From NCBI RefSeq assembly GCF_012912105.1, contig NZ_QMEA01000309.1, forward strand, positions 1 through 43,971: a stretch of DNA of 43,971 nt, in the 5' to 3' direction. Shown piece by piece: positions 6,240-13,903 of this stretch (its first letter is position 1; each line of letters starts with the position of its first letter). Both the position numbers and the translations under genes were made by a program. Below the pieces are notes generated by a model that searched no databases, was not told where the DNA came from, and saw only the letters and a program-made list of their open reading frames with translations. This DNA comes from Brasilonema sp. UFV-L1. Its GTDB lineage: Bacteria > Cyanobacteriota > Cyanobacteriia > Cyanobacteriales > Nostocaceae.

Positions 6240-7871
6240 GTGTACAGGAAGATGAAAGAATTATTTGTAGGTGCGCTCGCACTAGGTTTATTGTTTACCC
6301 CGTTGGATGATCGAATTAAGCTGATGGTAGCTGCTGTCGGTTTTGTACCGGGGGCGGTTGGAACTGCGCAAGGATTAAAGCGGTATAGTGATGCAAGGTC
6401 TAGGTATGAAGATTTGCTAGACAGTACTGAGCGGTTAACAAGGGCAAGTGTAAATGATATTTCTTCTGCTAAAGCGGAAGCCCAAAAAATTCTAGACGCA
6501 GCGAACAAGCAGAGTAGGGAGACAGCGAGAAAGGCGGAGGAAGAGCGATCGCAGTTACTTATCGATATTGCCGAACAAAAAGCGGAAATATCTAGGATTA
6601 AAACTGAATTGGAACAGGAAAAGGATAAGTTTAAAGCAGAGCGAGCAAAGCTATATCAGGATTTGGTGTCCCTCTCGGAGTTGCAAGCAGAGGTGCAATT
6701 TGAGCGAGAGAAGATTTTAGCCCAGGCGCGTGCTGAGGCGTCGGTAGTTCTTGCTCAGGAGAAAGCAAAGTTAACTGAGCAAACAAGTGCGATCGCCACA
6801 ATGGAAGCCGAGATAAAAGCGCAGATTGAACGGCTGAAGCTGGAATGGGAAGGACAAAAGCAAGCAGATCAGTTAAAGCTAGCTCAGGATAAGCAAAGAT
6901 GGGAATTAGAATTGCAGCAAGCGCGAGATGAATTTGAGCAAGAGTGTAGCGATCGCATCCAAGCAATTGATACTGAAGGCAGGAAAAAGCTAAAAGCTTT
7001 ACAAGAAAAGGCTTGGCAGGATTTTGAGAAAGAATCAGAGTCAGCAATAGAAGCTGAAGTTCAAGAGCGTTTAAAACCGTATATTCAGAAGATTAACCAG
7101 CTACAGAAATCTTTGGAAGTTGTACAGCAGCGTTTAGTTATGGCAAACGAACGTTATGAACGTACACAGCGCCCAAATGTCCCTAGAGGACATCACCCAC
7201 GTGAAAGCATGGCGCGGGATTTGTGTATGTTTTATTTTGAAAAAGCTGGGATTATTTTGGATGTGGTCACTTCCTACATTTTTCCTGACAATTCAGTGCG
7301 CGTTGTTTTGGCAGATAAAGACCCATCTCACCCAACAACCATAGAAGAGCTAAAAAAACATAAGAACAGCTTACAAATGCATTTGCAACTTGTAGAAGCG
7401 CCAGTCCCTACCGTCGCAGCTGAGGGGTATGAGTTCTTGCTAAGACCACAGGAGCGAATCTACTTAGGGATGCCAACAACTGTGCAAGATCCGGTTGCTA
7501 TATTCGCCTACAATCCTCCTGAAATTCGCCTAGAAAACTCTGAGACGATAGCAGAGTTTAACGCAGTTTCTGAGCTTCAGCAAGCAGAGAAAAAGCAAAG
7601 GATGCTTACTTATATTCCTCCTGAACATCCTCTTCCTACCCAAGGTGAAATTACCCAAGCAGAAATTGAGTATGTGGAATGGTTGTACAACTGGCGTTAT
7701 GAGGCAGAAGGAAAACCTAATGTCCGGAATCAAAACGACTTAATTGAAATGGTTTGGCACGTTAAACCAGGATATGGAAGCGATCGCAAGAGTGTTGCAG
7801 GTATGACTATCAGGAAGCGACTACACGCGATTTTTGATTTGTTAAGAATTGAATACACCAGCAAATCATAA
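6240..7871 (+). CDS. membrane-anchored coiled-coil protein with C-terminal globular domain
   Basis: A 543-aa protein. Residues 7-45 hold two short hydrophobic segments that would anchor the N-terminus in the membrane. Residues 55-305 are a very long charged coiled coil rich in Glu, Lys, Ala and Gln. After a break near NVPRGHHPRE (about 312) comes a globular region, and the last 80 residues (QNDLIEMVWHVKPG, then AGMTIRKRLHAI) look like a winged-helix DNA-binding fold. The start could be GTG 6240 or ATG 6252. No family is recognised. A membrane anchor, spacer and possible DNA-binding end would suit tethering DNA or replication complexes to the membrane, or plasmid-like segregation; that is inference only. 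Confidence 0.7.
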   Translation: MYRKMKELFVGALALGLLFTPLDDRIKLMVAAVGFVPGAVGTAQGLKRYSDARSRYEDLLDSTERLTRASVNDISSAKAEAQKILDAANKQSRETARKAEEERSQLLIDIAEQKAEISRIKTELEQEKDKFKAERAKLYQDLVSLSELQAEVQFEREKILAQARAEASVVLAQEKAKLTEQTSAIATMEAEIKAQIERLKLEWEGQKQADQLKLAQDKQRWELELQQARDEFEQECSDRIQAIDTEGRKKLKALQEKAWQDFEKESESAIEAEVQERLKPYIQKINQLQKSLEVVQQRLVMANERYERTQRPNVPRGHHPRESMARDLCMFYFEKAGIILDVVTSYIFPDNSVRVVLADKDPSHPTTIEELKKHKNSLQMHLQLVEAPVPTVAAEGYEFLLRPQERIYLGMPTTVQDPVAIFAYNPPEIRLENSETIAEFNAVSELQQAEKKQRMLTYIPPEHPLPTQGEITQAEIEYVEWLYNWRYEAEGKPNVRNQNDLIEMVWHVKPGYGSDRKSVAGMTIRKRLHAIFDLLRIEYTSKS

Positions 7872-7875
7872 GACA

Positions 7876-7905
7876 TTGACATAGTGAATAATGTAAAAGT
7901 AGAAT
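7876..7905 (+). promoter_or_regulatory. sigma70-type promoter
   Basis: TTGACA at 7876-7881 and TAGAAT at 7900-7905, spacer 18. The leader motif at 7912 begins about where transcription should start, upstream of the nuclease-helicase pair. Confidence 0.65.
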
Positions 7906-7911
7906 ACAAAC

Positions 7912-7924
7912 AGCGACAAAATCA
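7912..7924 (+). promoter_or_regulatory. leader motif AGCGACAAAATCA, copy 4
   Basis: It lies 7 bases after the -10 box and 11 bases before the ATG at 7936, so it would form the very 5' end of the mRNA. Confidence 0.55.
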
Positions 7925-7935
7925 CACGGTAGAGC

Positions 7936-8796
7936 ATGAATGCACACGACTTTTTGAAAGATGCAGGATTTCCCCCGGAGTGGAAAGAGTATCACTTGCA
8001 AGACTACTTAGCTGATTGGTATAGAAATCAAGGGTATGATGTCAGAACTGAGGTTAGTTGTATTGGAGGTCGAGTAGACATAATCGCAGATAAAAATGGG
8101 CAAGGGTTAATTATTGAAGTTAAGAAGTGGTTAGGTAGAAATGAGATTTTACAAGCTTACGGGCAAGCAAAACTGTACCAAGAACATTTAACTTTGGACG
8201 GCAGACCTTTATATGAAGGAGGCAAGGCAAGAAAAATTGTTGTTGCTGGACTTTTGACGAAGCGATCGCCTGATGAGATTGATTCAGCATGGAGTCAAGC
8301 AGATAGAGTCACGCATTCTGGTGGGTGCGTTGTTTTCGTAGATCAGTGTCCAGATTATTATCCATCTAGACCGTTTAAGCATTACTGCGAGGAAGAGCCA
8401 ACATACACTACATCTAGACCTGGTTTTAGATTGAGTGACTATGTGAACTGGGGGCAAGAAAGCCGTAAGGTAGCTCAAGGAGTTTGGTCAGGATTTAAGG
8501 TTTTATGGTGGTTGTGTCGGTTTATTGGGCGTTGGTTCACCTCTAAAAAATACTCCAGAAACTATTACAATCACCCTTCGGGTTCGCCACACTCCCAAAC
8601 TCCTGCGGAGACGCTACGCGAACGTGACGGAAACCGCCAAGACGGGAGGTGGACTCACAAAGCAAGGAAACGCCCTAACTTTTTATTCATTTATCTTGTG
8701 ATCGCCGTCTTAGCCGTCTGCTTTGATATGGGACAAAGATTAGTAACACACTTTACCCAAAATCAACCTCAACCACAAACAGTTATCTATAAGTAA
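7936..8796 (+). CDS. PD-(D/E)XK nuclease with C-terminal membrane segment
   Basis: A 286-aa protein. Residues 20-85 carry a restriction-endonuclease-like core: GGRVDII with Asp48, IIEVKK with Glu61 and Lys63, and a downstream ILQAYGQAKLY (Q-x3-Y type) helix as in RecB/Mrr-like nucleases. The family cuts DNA using metal ions bound by the Asp and Glu. Residues about 208-238 are encoded by an in-frame palindromic repeat. Residues about 252-272 are a hydrophobic helix, so the enzyme may be membrane-associated. The gene overlaps the helicase by one base (TAATG), which argues for a joint nuclease-helicase function in phage recombination, replication or exclusion. It has a recognisable promoter but only a poor Shine-Dalgarno. 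Confidence 0.7.
   Translation: MNAHDFLKDAGFPPEWKEYHLQDYLADWYRNQGYDVRTEVSCIGGRVDIIADKNGQGLIIEVKKWLGRNEILQAYGQAKLYQEHLTLDGRPLYEGGKARKIVVAGLLTKRSPDEIDSAWSQADRVTHSGGCVVFVDQCPDYYPSRPFKHYCEEEPTYTTSRPGFRLSDYVNWGQESRKVAQGVWSGFKVLWWLCRFIGRWFTSKKYSRNYYNHPSGSPHSQTPAETLRERDGNRQDGRWTHKARKRPNFLFIYLVIAVLAVCFDMGQRLVTHFTQNQPQPQTVIYK
8572..8647 (+). repeat. cyanobacterial palindromic repeat inserted in frame
   Basis: A run with CACCCTTCGGG, GCTACGCGAACG and GGAAACCGCCAAGAC, typical of interspersed palindromic repeats of filamentous cyanobacteria. It is translated without a frameshift. A related copy lies at 37981-38059 in the hub gene. Confidence 0.65.
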
Positions 8797-10298
8797 TGCT
8801 ACCTACCTTAAGAGACTATCAAAACAAAGTTGTTTCTGAGACTTACGCACATATACGTCAAGGGAAAAGACGTGTTTTAATAGTTGCTCCTACAGGTGCA
8901 GGTAAAACCCACACAGCTGCAAAAATTGTCAGAGATGCGGTCAACGTAGACCATCAAGTAATGTTTGTCGTCCACAGAGACGCGCTCATCAATCAAACTG
9001 TTAAATCCTTTGCTAGGTGGGGTTTAAGTTGTGGTGTTGTGTCGGGCAACCACAAGGAAAATAGGTTTCCTCCTGTACAAATATGCTCCTTTCAGTCTTT
9101 GGGACGCGAGCGCGATTTGTCTTGGTTAAAACCTGGCTTGGTAGTCAGTGATGAATGTCATGTAACTAGTTATACTTCAATCATGTTACAGAGACTTCCT
9201 AAGCTCTCCGAGGGAAGAAATAGCAATGAACCTGTGTACATTGGCTTAACTGCTACTCCTTGGAGATTGAAGCGTGATGAGTGCTTAGGTGATATTTTCC
9301 CGGTAATGGTGAAAGCCCCATCTTACGGGCAACTTATCAGGATGGGTAATCTTGTGCAGCCTGTGTATTACGAGGTTCCGAACTCGTATGGCAAGGATAT
9401 GGCTGCTGATATCCATTACATCATTGCTCAATGGAAGAAGTGGGCGCAGAATAGTCCAACTTTTGCCTTTACTGAGTCAATCCCGTTTGCTAAAGCACTA
9501 GCCAAGGCATTTAATGATGAGGGTATAAATTCTGTTGCGATACATGAGGGGATTTCATCTAAAAAACGCGATCGCTACTTTCATGACTTTGAAGCAGAAA
9601 ATATTAAAGTCCTGACAACTTGTGTAGCGCTTGTGGAGGGCGTTGATATTCCCAAAGCACGAGTAGCAATTCTTGCTCGCAACAGTGACTCACCCTCATT
9701 TTATTTTCAAGCAGTAGGGCGAGTCATGCGCCCTTACACATATCCAGATGGTGACATCAAAACTGATTGTCTTATCCTTGATCAAATGGGTATTGTTTCC
9801 AAATTCGGATTGATTGAAGACTTAGAAATCACTGAAGCAGACTTATTTAATTCTTCCAATACAAATAAAGAAGAAACTGGGGAGGAGAGAAAGCCAGTCA
9901 AAAAATGCCCTTGTTGTGAGCAGATGGTTTCTGCTCAGCAGCGAAAATGTAGATGTGGCTACGAGTTTGAGCGGCTTGAGTTGAGCGATCGCTTCCTCCC
10001 TTCCGGAGATATGCAAATTCTCTGGAAAGATGAGGCTCAAAAAGTCCACTATGCTCAGTACCAGAAGATGTTAAGAGTAGCTTGTGCTAAAAACTTGCCT
10101 TTTAGATGGGCTGATGAAAGTTTCTTGCATACCTACGGCTACTTTGCTCCTTCCGACTGGAGAAGAAACGCTGTTATTCCTCCTGGCAACCCCAAGATGA
10201 GGAAAGCATTTGAAGAATACTTACAGGCGATCGCTGCTGCTGAATCTAGAGATCCTGCATGGATTTCAAGACAACTCTCTCTTGAATTAGGTATGTAA
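8796..10298 (+). CDS. superfamily 2 DECH-box helicase with zinc ribbon
   Basis: A 500-aa protein with SF2 helicase motifs: an RDYQ Q-motif-like start, Walker A APTGAGKT (31-38), DECH (119-122), TATP motif III (152-155) and motif VI QAVGRVMRP near 312. After the helicase core comes a C4 zinc ribbon (CPCC...CRCG, about 370-390) and a 100-aa tail. Such phage helicases unwind or remodel DNA and often act in replication or recombination. The ATG overlaps the nuclease stop codon by one base, so the pair is translationally coupled. A type III-like Res subunit is unlikely because no methylase partner is adjacent. The gene ends at a reverse-oriented dispersed palindrome. Confidence 0.9.
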   Translation: MLPTLRDYQNKVVSETYAHIRQGKRRVLIVAPTGAGKTHTAAKIVRDAVNVDHQVMFVVHRDALINQTVKSFARWGLSCGVVSGNHKENRFPPVQICSFQSLGRERDLSWLKPGLVVSDECHVTSYTSIMLQRLPKLSEGRNSNEPVYIGLTATPWRLKRDECLGDIFPVMVKAPSYGQLIRMGNLVQPVYYEVPNSYGKDMAADIHYIIAQWKKWAQNSPTFAFTESIPFAKALAKAFNDEGINSVAIHEGISSKKRDRYFHDFEAENIKVLTTCVALVEGVDIPKARVAILARNSDSPSFYFQAVGRVMRPYTYPDGDIKTDCLILDQMGIVSKFGLIEDLEITEADLFNSSNTNKEETGEERKPVKKCPCCEQMVSAQQRKCRCGYEFERLELSDRFLPSGDMQILWKDEAQKVHYAQYQKMLRVACAKNLPFRWADESFLHTYGYFAPSDWRRNAVIPPGNPKMRKAFEEYLQAIAAAESRDPAWISRQLSLELGM

Positions 10299-10323
10299 GA
10301 GTGTTTCAAATCAAGCAGTCTTG
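10296..10323 (-). repeat. dispersed interrupted palindrome, copy 4 (reverse)
   Basis: It begins at the helicase TAA stop: TAAGAGTGT ... GCAGTCTTG. Its right half-site runs into the TTGACA -35 box of the next promoter. Confidence 0.6.
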
Positions 10324-10349
10324 ACATCATTATCGAGAAAGTGTACTAT
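10321..10349 (+). promoter_or_regulatory. strong sigma70-type promoter
   Basis: TTGACA at 10321-10326, a 17-base spacer, and TACTAT at 10344-10349. It drives the ParB-methyltransferase gene; AAGGAG follows at 10364-10369. The overlap with the dispersed palindrome suggests that element could act as an operator. A related but weaker arrangement precedes the gene at 12325. Confidence 0.8.
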
Positions 10350-10379
10350 TAAAGCAATTAATAAGGAGCAAGCGATCAA

Positions 10380-12212
10380 ATGGCTACAGCGACTGAGGCG
10401 AAAACAGAAAAGTTAACGCCTGTTTGGAACAAAGTACAAGGCGGCTATATTTTATCAATAGACAAGGTGGATGGGAAATTTTTTCCATCTCTTAAGAAAG
10501 GAGAGGAGTTCGAGTCTTTTGGGCTGTTTAACAATGAGAGTGATGCAAAAGCGGCAATCTTAGAGGCATATCATAGCAAAGTTCAAGACTTAGAGCCAGG
10601 ACAGTATATTGAGGTGGATGTTGATTTACTGTATGTGCATCCTAAGAACAAAGCGATTTATGTGAATGACACTTTTGAGGATTTGATCCGCTCATTAGAC
10701 GTTGCAGATCCTTACATTGCGCCATTAGAAATTACATCGACAGGAAGAATTGTTGCTGGCAACCGTCGTAAAAAGACGATTGACATTATTAACCAGAGGT
10801 ATCAAGCTGCTAACCTGTATAGAAAAATTCCTAGAGTTCCTGTGGTGGTTAAGGAATACTTAACAGAGGAAGAAGAGCTAAGTCAGCTTATTTTGAATAA
10901 TCAGTCTAGAAAGAAAACGCATTTTGTGAGGGCGCAGGAAGCTCTGTTGTTGCGGGATATTCAAGAAAGCAAAGCGCGTAAATTAAAAGCGATCGCACGT
11001 CGTGGAATTCAGACTGAAGAAGACGCGAAACTTGTTGCTGAGCGCGAAGAAATGAGAAAGCGCATCGGTAAGGATGGAGCCGTTAGATCCAGTGATGTTA
11101 TTGCTCAATTGACTGGTTTTGGTTCAGGTACAGCGGTAGATAACAGTATTAGTGGTTCTGAATATGTCAACTTCTTGCAGAAAGAAGGGCATGAGGAACT
11201 AGCTCAAGTTGCCAAAGAACTCATGGATAAATATGAGTCTTCTAGCTTTGATGCGGAATTGACAAAAGTTCCACTTCATCTACTTGGGGAGATAGGGCAA
11301 GAATTACTACAAAGCAGCAAAAAGCGGGTAAACCTTGGCAAGATTGTTGAACAAAAGCAAGCAGAAAAGATTAGACAAGAGGCAGAGAAGAAGGCAGATG
11401 CAAGTGATACGGTAGAGGCGAGAATAGAGCTTTCAATTTCTTTGAAGGACAAACCAGAAGACAACCGTTTTACACCTAAGATTTTGGTTGAAAGTGGCAT
11501 CAAGGTATTAGGTGAGATTGAGCTTGATCCTTGCGCTCCTTATGTAGATGAGGTGAAACCTATTCCTGCCAAGAACTTTTACACTATCAAAGATGATGCT
11601 TTAACTAAGGATTGGCACGGCAAAATATTTACCAATTTCCCTTTTAGCAAGCAGCCTAGATTCTTTCAAAAGCTGGATGAACAAATCAGCGCTGCTCATA
11701 CACTAGAAGGTATTGTTGTCTGTGAAGGTGGCGCTATTTTCGCCCAGAAAAGCCAAGAAGTTATGGCAAAGCACAAAATGGTTATGTGTCTCTACAGAGG
11801 GCGTGTAGAATTTGAAAAAGGTGCGTTCTATAAAGCGATTAAAGAAGCGAATAAGACGCAAGATGATCTGGATGCAAACAACAATCGCTCAACAACTGCG
11901 ATTATTTACTATGGCGCTCGCACTTCTGCTTTCATTGATGAGTTTTCTCAGTATGGAGATATTCGTCTAAGTTTTGAATCTGTTCTAGAAATTCAGTCTC
12001 AACAGCTAGGTTTGCCCACTTGGGAAAAAGGAAAGGGGGGTAGCTGGTATACCACTTTTAGAAACAATAAGCTTGAAGTCAAAAAAGAAGGTGACTTCTG
12101 GCATGTTCTTATAGACGGTGAGGTTGCAGAAAACACTGCTCATAGCGATAGGTTTGGCAAGGCATTGGCGCTCGCTTATTGTATTGACCCTAGCGCTAGA
12201 ACGCCGTTCTAG
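10380..12212 (+). CDS. ParB-like nuclease/N6-adenine DNA methyltransferase fusion
   Basis: A 610-aa protein. Residues 1-70 form a small unidentified domain. Residues 75-185 resemble the ParB/Spo0J N-terminal domain (TGRIVAGNRRKKTI, 121-134, matches the GxIxAGxRR signature). Residues 190-350 are helical and lysine-rich. Residues about 360-525 match phage Dam-like N6-adenine methyltransferases: NRFTP start, IELDPCAP, the catalytic NFPFS (about 418; NPPY/DPPY type) and YRGRVEF. The C-terminal 70 residues are an extra domain. The enzyme would methylate adenine, for example to protect phage DNA, with the ParB-like part giving binding or regulation. It has its own promoter and AAGGAG site. The catalytic tetrapeptide is NFPF, a tolerated variant, so activity is likely but unproven. 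Confidence 0.85.
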   Translation: MATATEAKTEKLTPVWNKVQGGYILSIDKVDGKFFPSLKKGEEFESFGLFNNESDAKAAILEAYHSKVQDLEPGQYIEVDVDLLYVHPKNKAIYVNDTFEDLIRSLDVADPYIAPLEITSTGRIVAGNRRKKTIDIINQRYQAANLYRKIPRVPVVVKEYLTEEEELSQLILNNQSRKKTHFVRAQEALLLRDIQESKARKLKAIARRGIQTEEDAKLVAEREEMRKRIGKDGAVRSSDVIAQLTGFGSGTAVDNSISGSEYVNFLQKEGHEELAQVAKELMDKYESSSFDAELTKVPLHLLGEIGQELLQSSKKRVNLGKIVEQKQAEKIRQEAEKKADASDTVEARIELSISLKDKPEDNRFTPKILVESGIKVLGEIELDPCAPYVDEVKPIPAKNFYTIKDDALTKDWHGKIFTNFPFSKQPRFFQKLDEQISAAHTLEGIVVCEGGAIFAQKSQEVMAKHKMVMCLYRGRVEFEKGAFYKAIKEANKTQDDLDANNNRSTTAIIYYGARTSAFIDEFSQYGDIRLSFESVLEIQSQQLGLPTWEKGKGGSWYTTFRNNKLEVKKEGDFWHVLIDGEVAENTAHSDRFGKALALAYCIDPSARTPF

Positions 12213-12227
12213 TTTTTGGATGACTTT

Positions 12228-12253
12228 AAGACTGCTGCAACTGTGGCAGTCTT
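12228..12253 (+). repeat. dispersed interrupted palindrome, copy 5 (perfect)
   Basis: AAGACTGC and GCAGTCTT are perfect complements around a 10-base spacer. There is no T-run after it, so a terminator role is uncertain. It lies between the methyltransferase and the 12325 gene. Confidence 0.65.
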
Positions 12254-12324
12254 GATATTTGCATATTTCTGATTGCTCTTTTTCGAGATCATGTATATTG
12301 TAAAATAAATTAAGGAGCAAGGCA

Positions 12325-13191
12325 ATGGTAACACGTAAAAAAGCTGCACCAGCTTCAACTGTGCCAGCAGAGAAAAAGACAACTAAGAGGACAAGGACTA
12401 CGGCAGCATCTAAGACCAAAGCTACTGAGTCTAAATTAGAACAAGCGATTAAGAGGTTTGCTGAAGTTGGAATAGATTTAAAGAAAGGAGAGGATGGTAA
12501 ATTCGTTGCTACAGTAGATAATGCTGAAGATAATACTTCTTGGAATGAAGTTTTTAAGACTCCTACTGAGGCGTTAAGGTGGTTAGAAGGATACAAGGGA
12601 TTTGTCGAGGCAGAGAAACTTTTTGCTGAACATGGGTTTGAGCTTTATAGGAAAGAGAAGTATCTAGCAATTAGCTTTGTTGACAAAGAGCAAATTTTTA
12701 AAACTCACTTAGAGGCAATTGATTGGCTTAACACAGAATGGCTACAACAAGTTGAAGAGAGTAATGATGTGTTGAGTGATGAGGATTATGATGAGGTGCT
12801 GAGGGCAGAGGGTATTGCCCTTACACAAAATGACTCCACACAAAATGACTCTACGGTAGCGCAGAAGGAACCACAAGAGATTCAGGAAGAAGTAGAAGAA
12901 GAGATTGTTGTTACTCCTATGATTCCTTTGGAAGAAGAAGACATGCAAGCGGTGTCTTCTGAAGAGATAAGTAAAGCGCGATCGCTCTTTTTGGAAGTAA
13001 CCATAGAGGAAGCCATGAAAGCGGATGTCAAACCTGTAGACACTAGTTTAGGTGAGGGATCTTATACATGGGAGGAAATAAGAGAACTGCTAGACAACCA
13101 AGCAACTAGTGTACATCAGTTGGCGATCGCTGCGGCACGTAAAGGATATGGTTTACATTTCGAGAATGGGAAATACACTTTAAAAGTTTAG
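12325..13191 (+). CDS. hypothetical protein with basic N-terminus and acidic middle
   Basis: A 288-aa protein preceded by AAGGAG. The first 35 residues are disordered and rich in Lys, Thr and Ala, as in proteins that touch nucleic acid. Residues 40-150 hold two weakly similar units of the type GxKFVAxV...EALRWLE/EAIDWLN. A duplicated TQNDS pair (tandem DNA repeat near 12827-12852) precedes an acidic stretch (about 175-215). The last 50 residues form a small domain ending in LHFENGKYTLKV. A similar small module may occur at the N-terminus of the ParB-methyltransferase. No known family. It lies between DNA-modification and packaging genes. Confidence 0.65.
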   Translation: MVTRKKAAPASTVPAEKKTTKRTRTTAASKTKATESKLEQAIKRFAEVGIDLKKGEDGKFVATVDNAEDNTSWNEVFKTPTEALRWLEGYKGFVEAEKLFAEHGFELYRKEKYLAISFVDKEQIFKTHLEAIDWLNTEWLQQVEESNDVLSDEDYDEVLRAEGIALTQNDSTQNDSTVAQKEPQEIQEEVEEEIVVTPMIPLEEEDMQAVSSEEISKARSLFLEVTIEEAMKADVKPVDTSLGEGSYTWEEIRELLDNQATSVHQLAIAAARKGYGLHFENGKYTLKV

Positions 13192-13211
13192 CCTTTGTTT
13201 ACATTATTATG

Positions 13212-13239
13212 AGACTGCTGCAACAACAGCAGTCTTTTT
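13212..13239 (+). terminator. Rho-independent terminator, also a dispersed-palindrome copy
   Basis: GACTGCTG (13213-13220) pairs with CAGCAGTC (13227-13234), loop CAACAA, then five Ts. It shows that some copies of the dispersed AAGACTGC palindrome act as terminators. The terminase start codon is only 4 bases further on. Confidence 0.8.
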
Positions 13240-13243
13240 ATGT

Positions 13244-13903
13244 ATGATGAATCTGGAGTCTGAAAAAGGTGAAGACGTGCCAAAAGGAGATAGACTCACA
13301 CCGAAGCAAGAAAAGTTTTGTCAAGAGTATTTCTTGTTAGGAAATGCCCAGAAAGCTTACATGAGAGCGGGTTATAGGACTCAAGGGAATGCAGCGTATA
13401 CTGAGGGTTATCGACTCCTCAAAAACCCCCTAATAAAAGCCAGAATCAAGGAACTGCAAGAGTCTGAGGCACTTCGCTATGCTGGAAGTCGTCTAAGATT
13501 GATGAGGGAGTTAGAGAGGATTGCTTATGCACAAATAACAGATGTTTGTGAGTTTAAGGGGACGAGTGTTGTTACTAAAAACTCTGAGGATTTGGATGAG
13601 GATGTGAGAGCGGCGATCGCGGAAGTGGTAGCAACAAAAACAGGTGTAGCTGTGAAGATGCATTCTAAGACGGATGCATTAGGTAAGCTAATGAAGATTT
13701 TGGGTTTGAGTGGGGATTTGAATCTGGCGATCGCTATTCTCAGGCGTTATGGTTTGAACTTGGTAATAGAAGATGGTAGATGGCGACTTCTTGACGAGCA
13801 GGCTCAACCAGAGCAACTGGAAGAATCAGCAGAAGATACTGAAGACGACGAACGAGCCGATGAGGAAGACTCTGACGAAGAAGCAGAGGAAGCAGAAGAA
13901 TAA
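13244..13903 (+). CDS. terS: terminase small subunit
   Basis: A 219-aa protein. Residues 14-60 show the Terminase_2 signature: LTPKQEKFCQEYF, then NAQKAYMRAGY, an N-terminal DNA-binding helix-turn-helix, followed by LLKNPLIKARIKEL and the central oligomerisation helices. In this family the small subunit recognises the phage packaging site and presents DNA to the large subunit. The C-terminal 50 residues are strongly acidic (DDERADEEDSDEEAEE), which may be disordered or contact the large subunit. The start follows a terminator by 4 bases and lacks a clear Shine-Dalgarno; GTG at 13277 is an alternative. The large subunit gene overlaps its 3' end by 44 bases. Confidence 0.9.
   Translation: MMNLESEKGEDVPKGDRLTPKQEKFCQEYFLLGNAQKAYMRAGYRTQGNAAYTEGYRLLKNPLIKARIKELQESEALRYAGSRLRLMRELERIAYAQITDVCEFKGTSVVTKNSEDLDEDVRAAIAEVVATKTGVAVKMHSKTDALGKLMKILGLSGDLNLAIAILRRYGLNLVIEDGRWRLLDEQAQPEQLEESAEDTEDDERADEEDSDEEAEEAEE

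Noticed and set aside
6631-7047. 138-codon minus-strand frame
   Set aside because: It is the antisense shadow of the coiled-coil gene, whose skewed composition keeps the other strand open.
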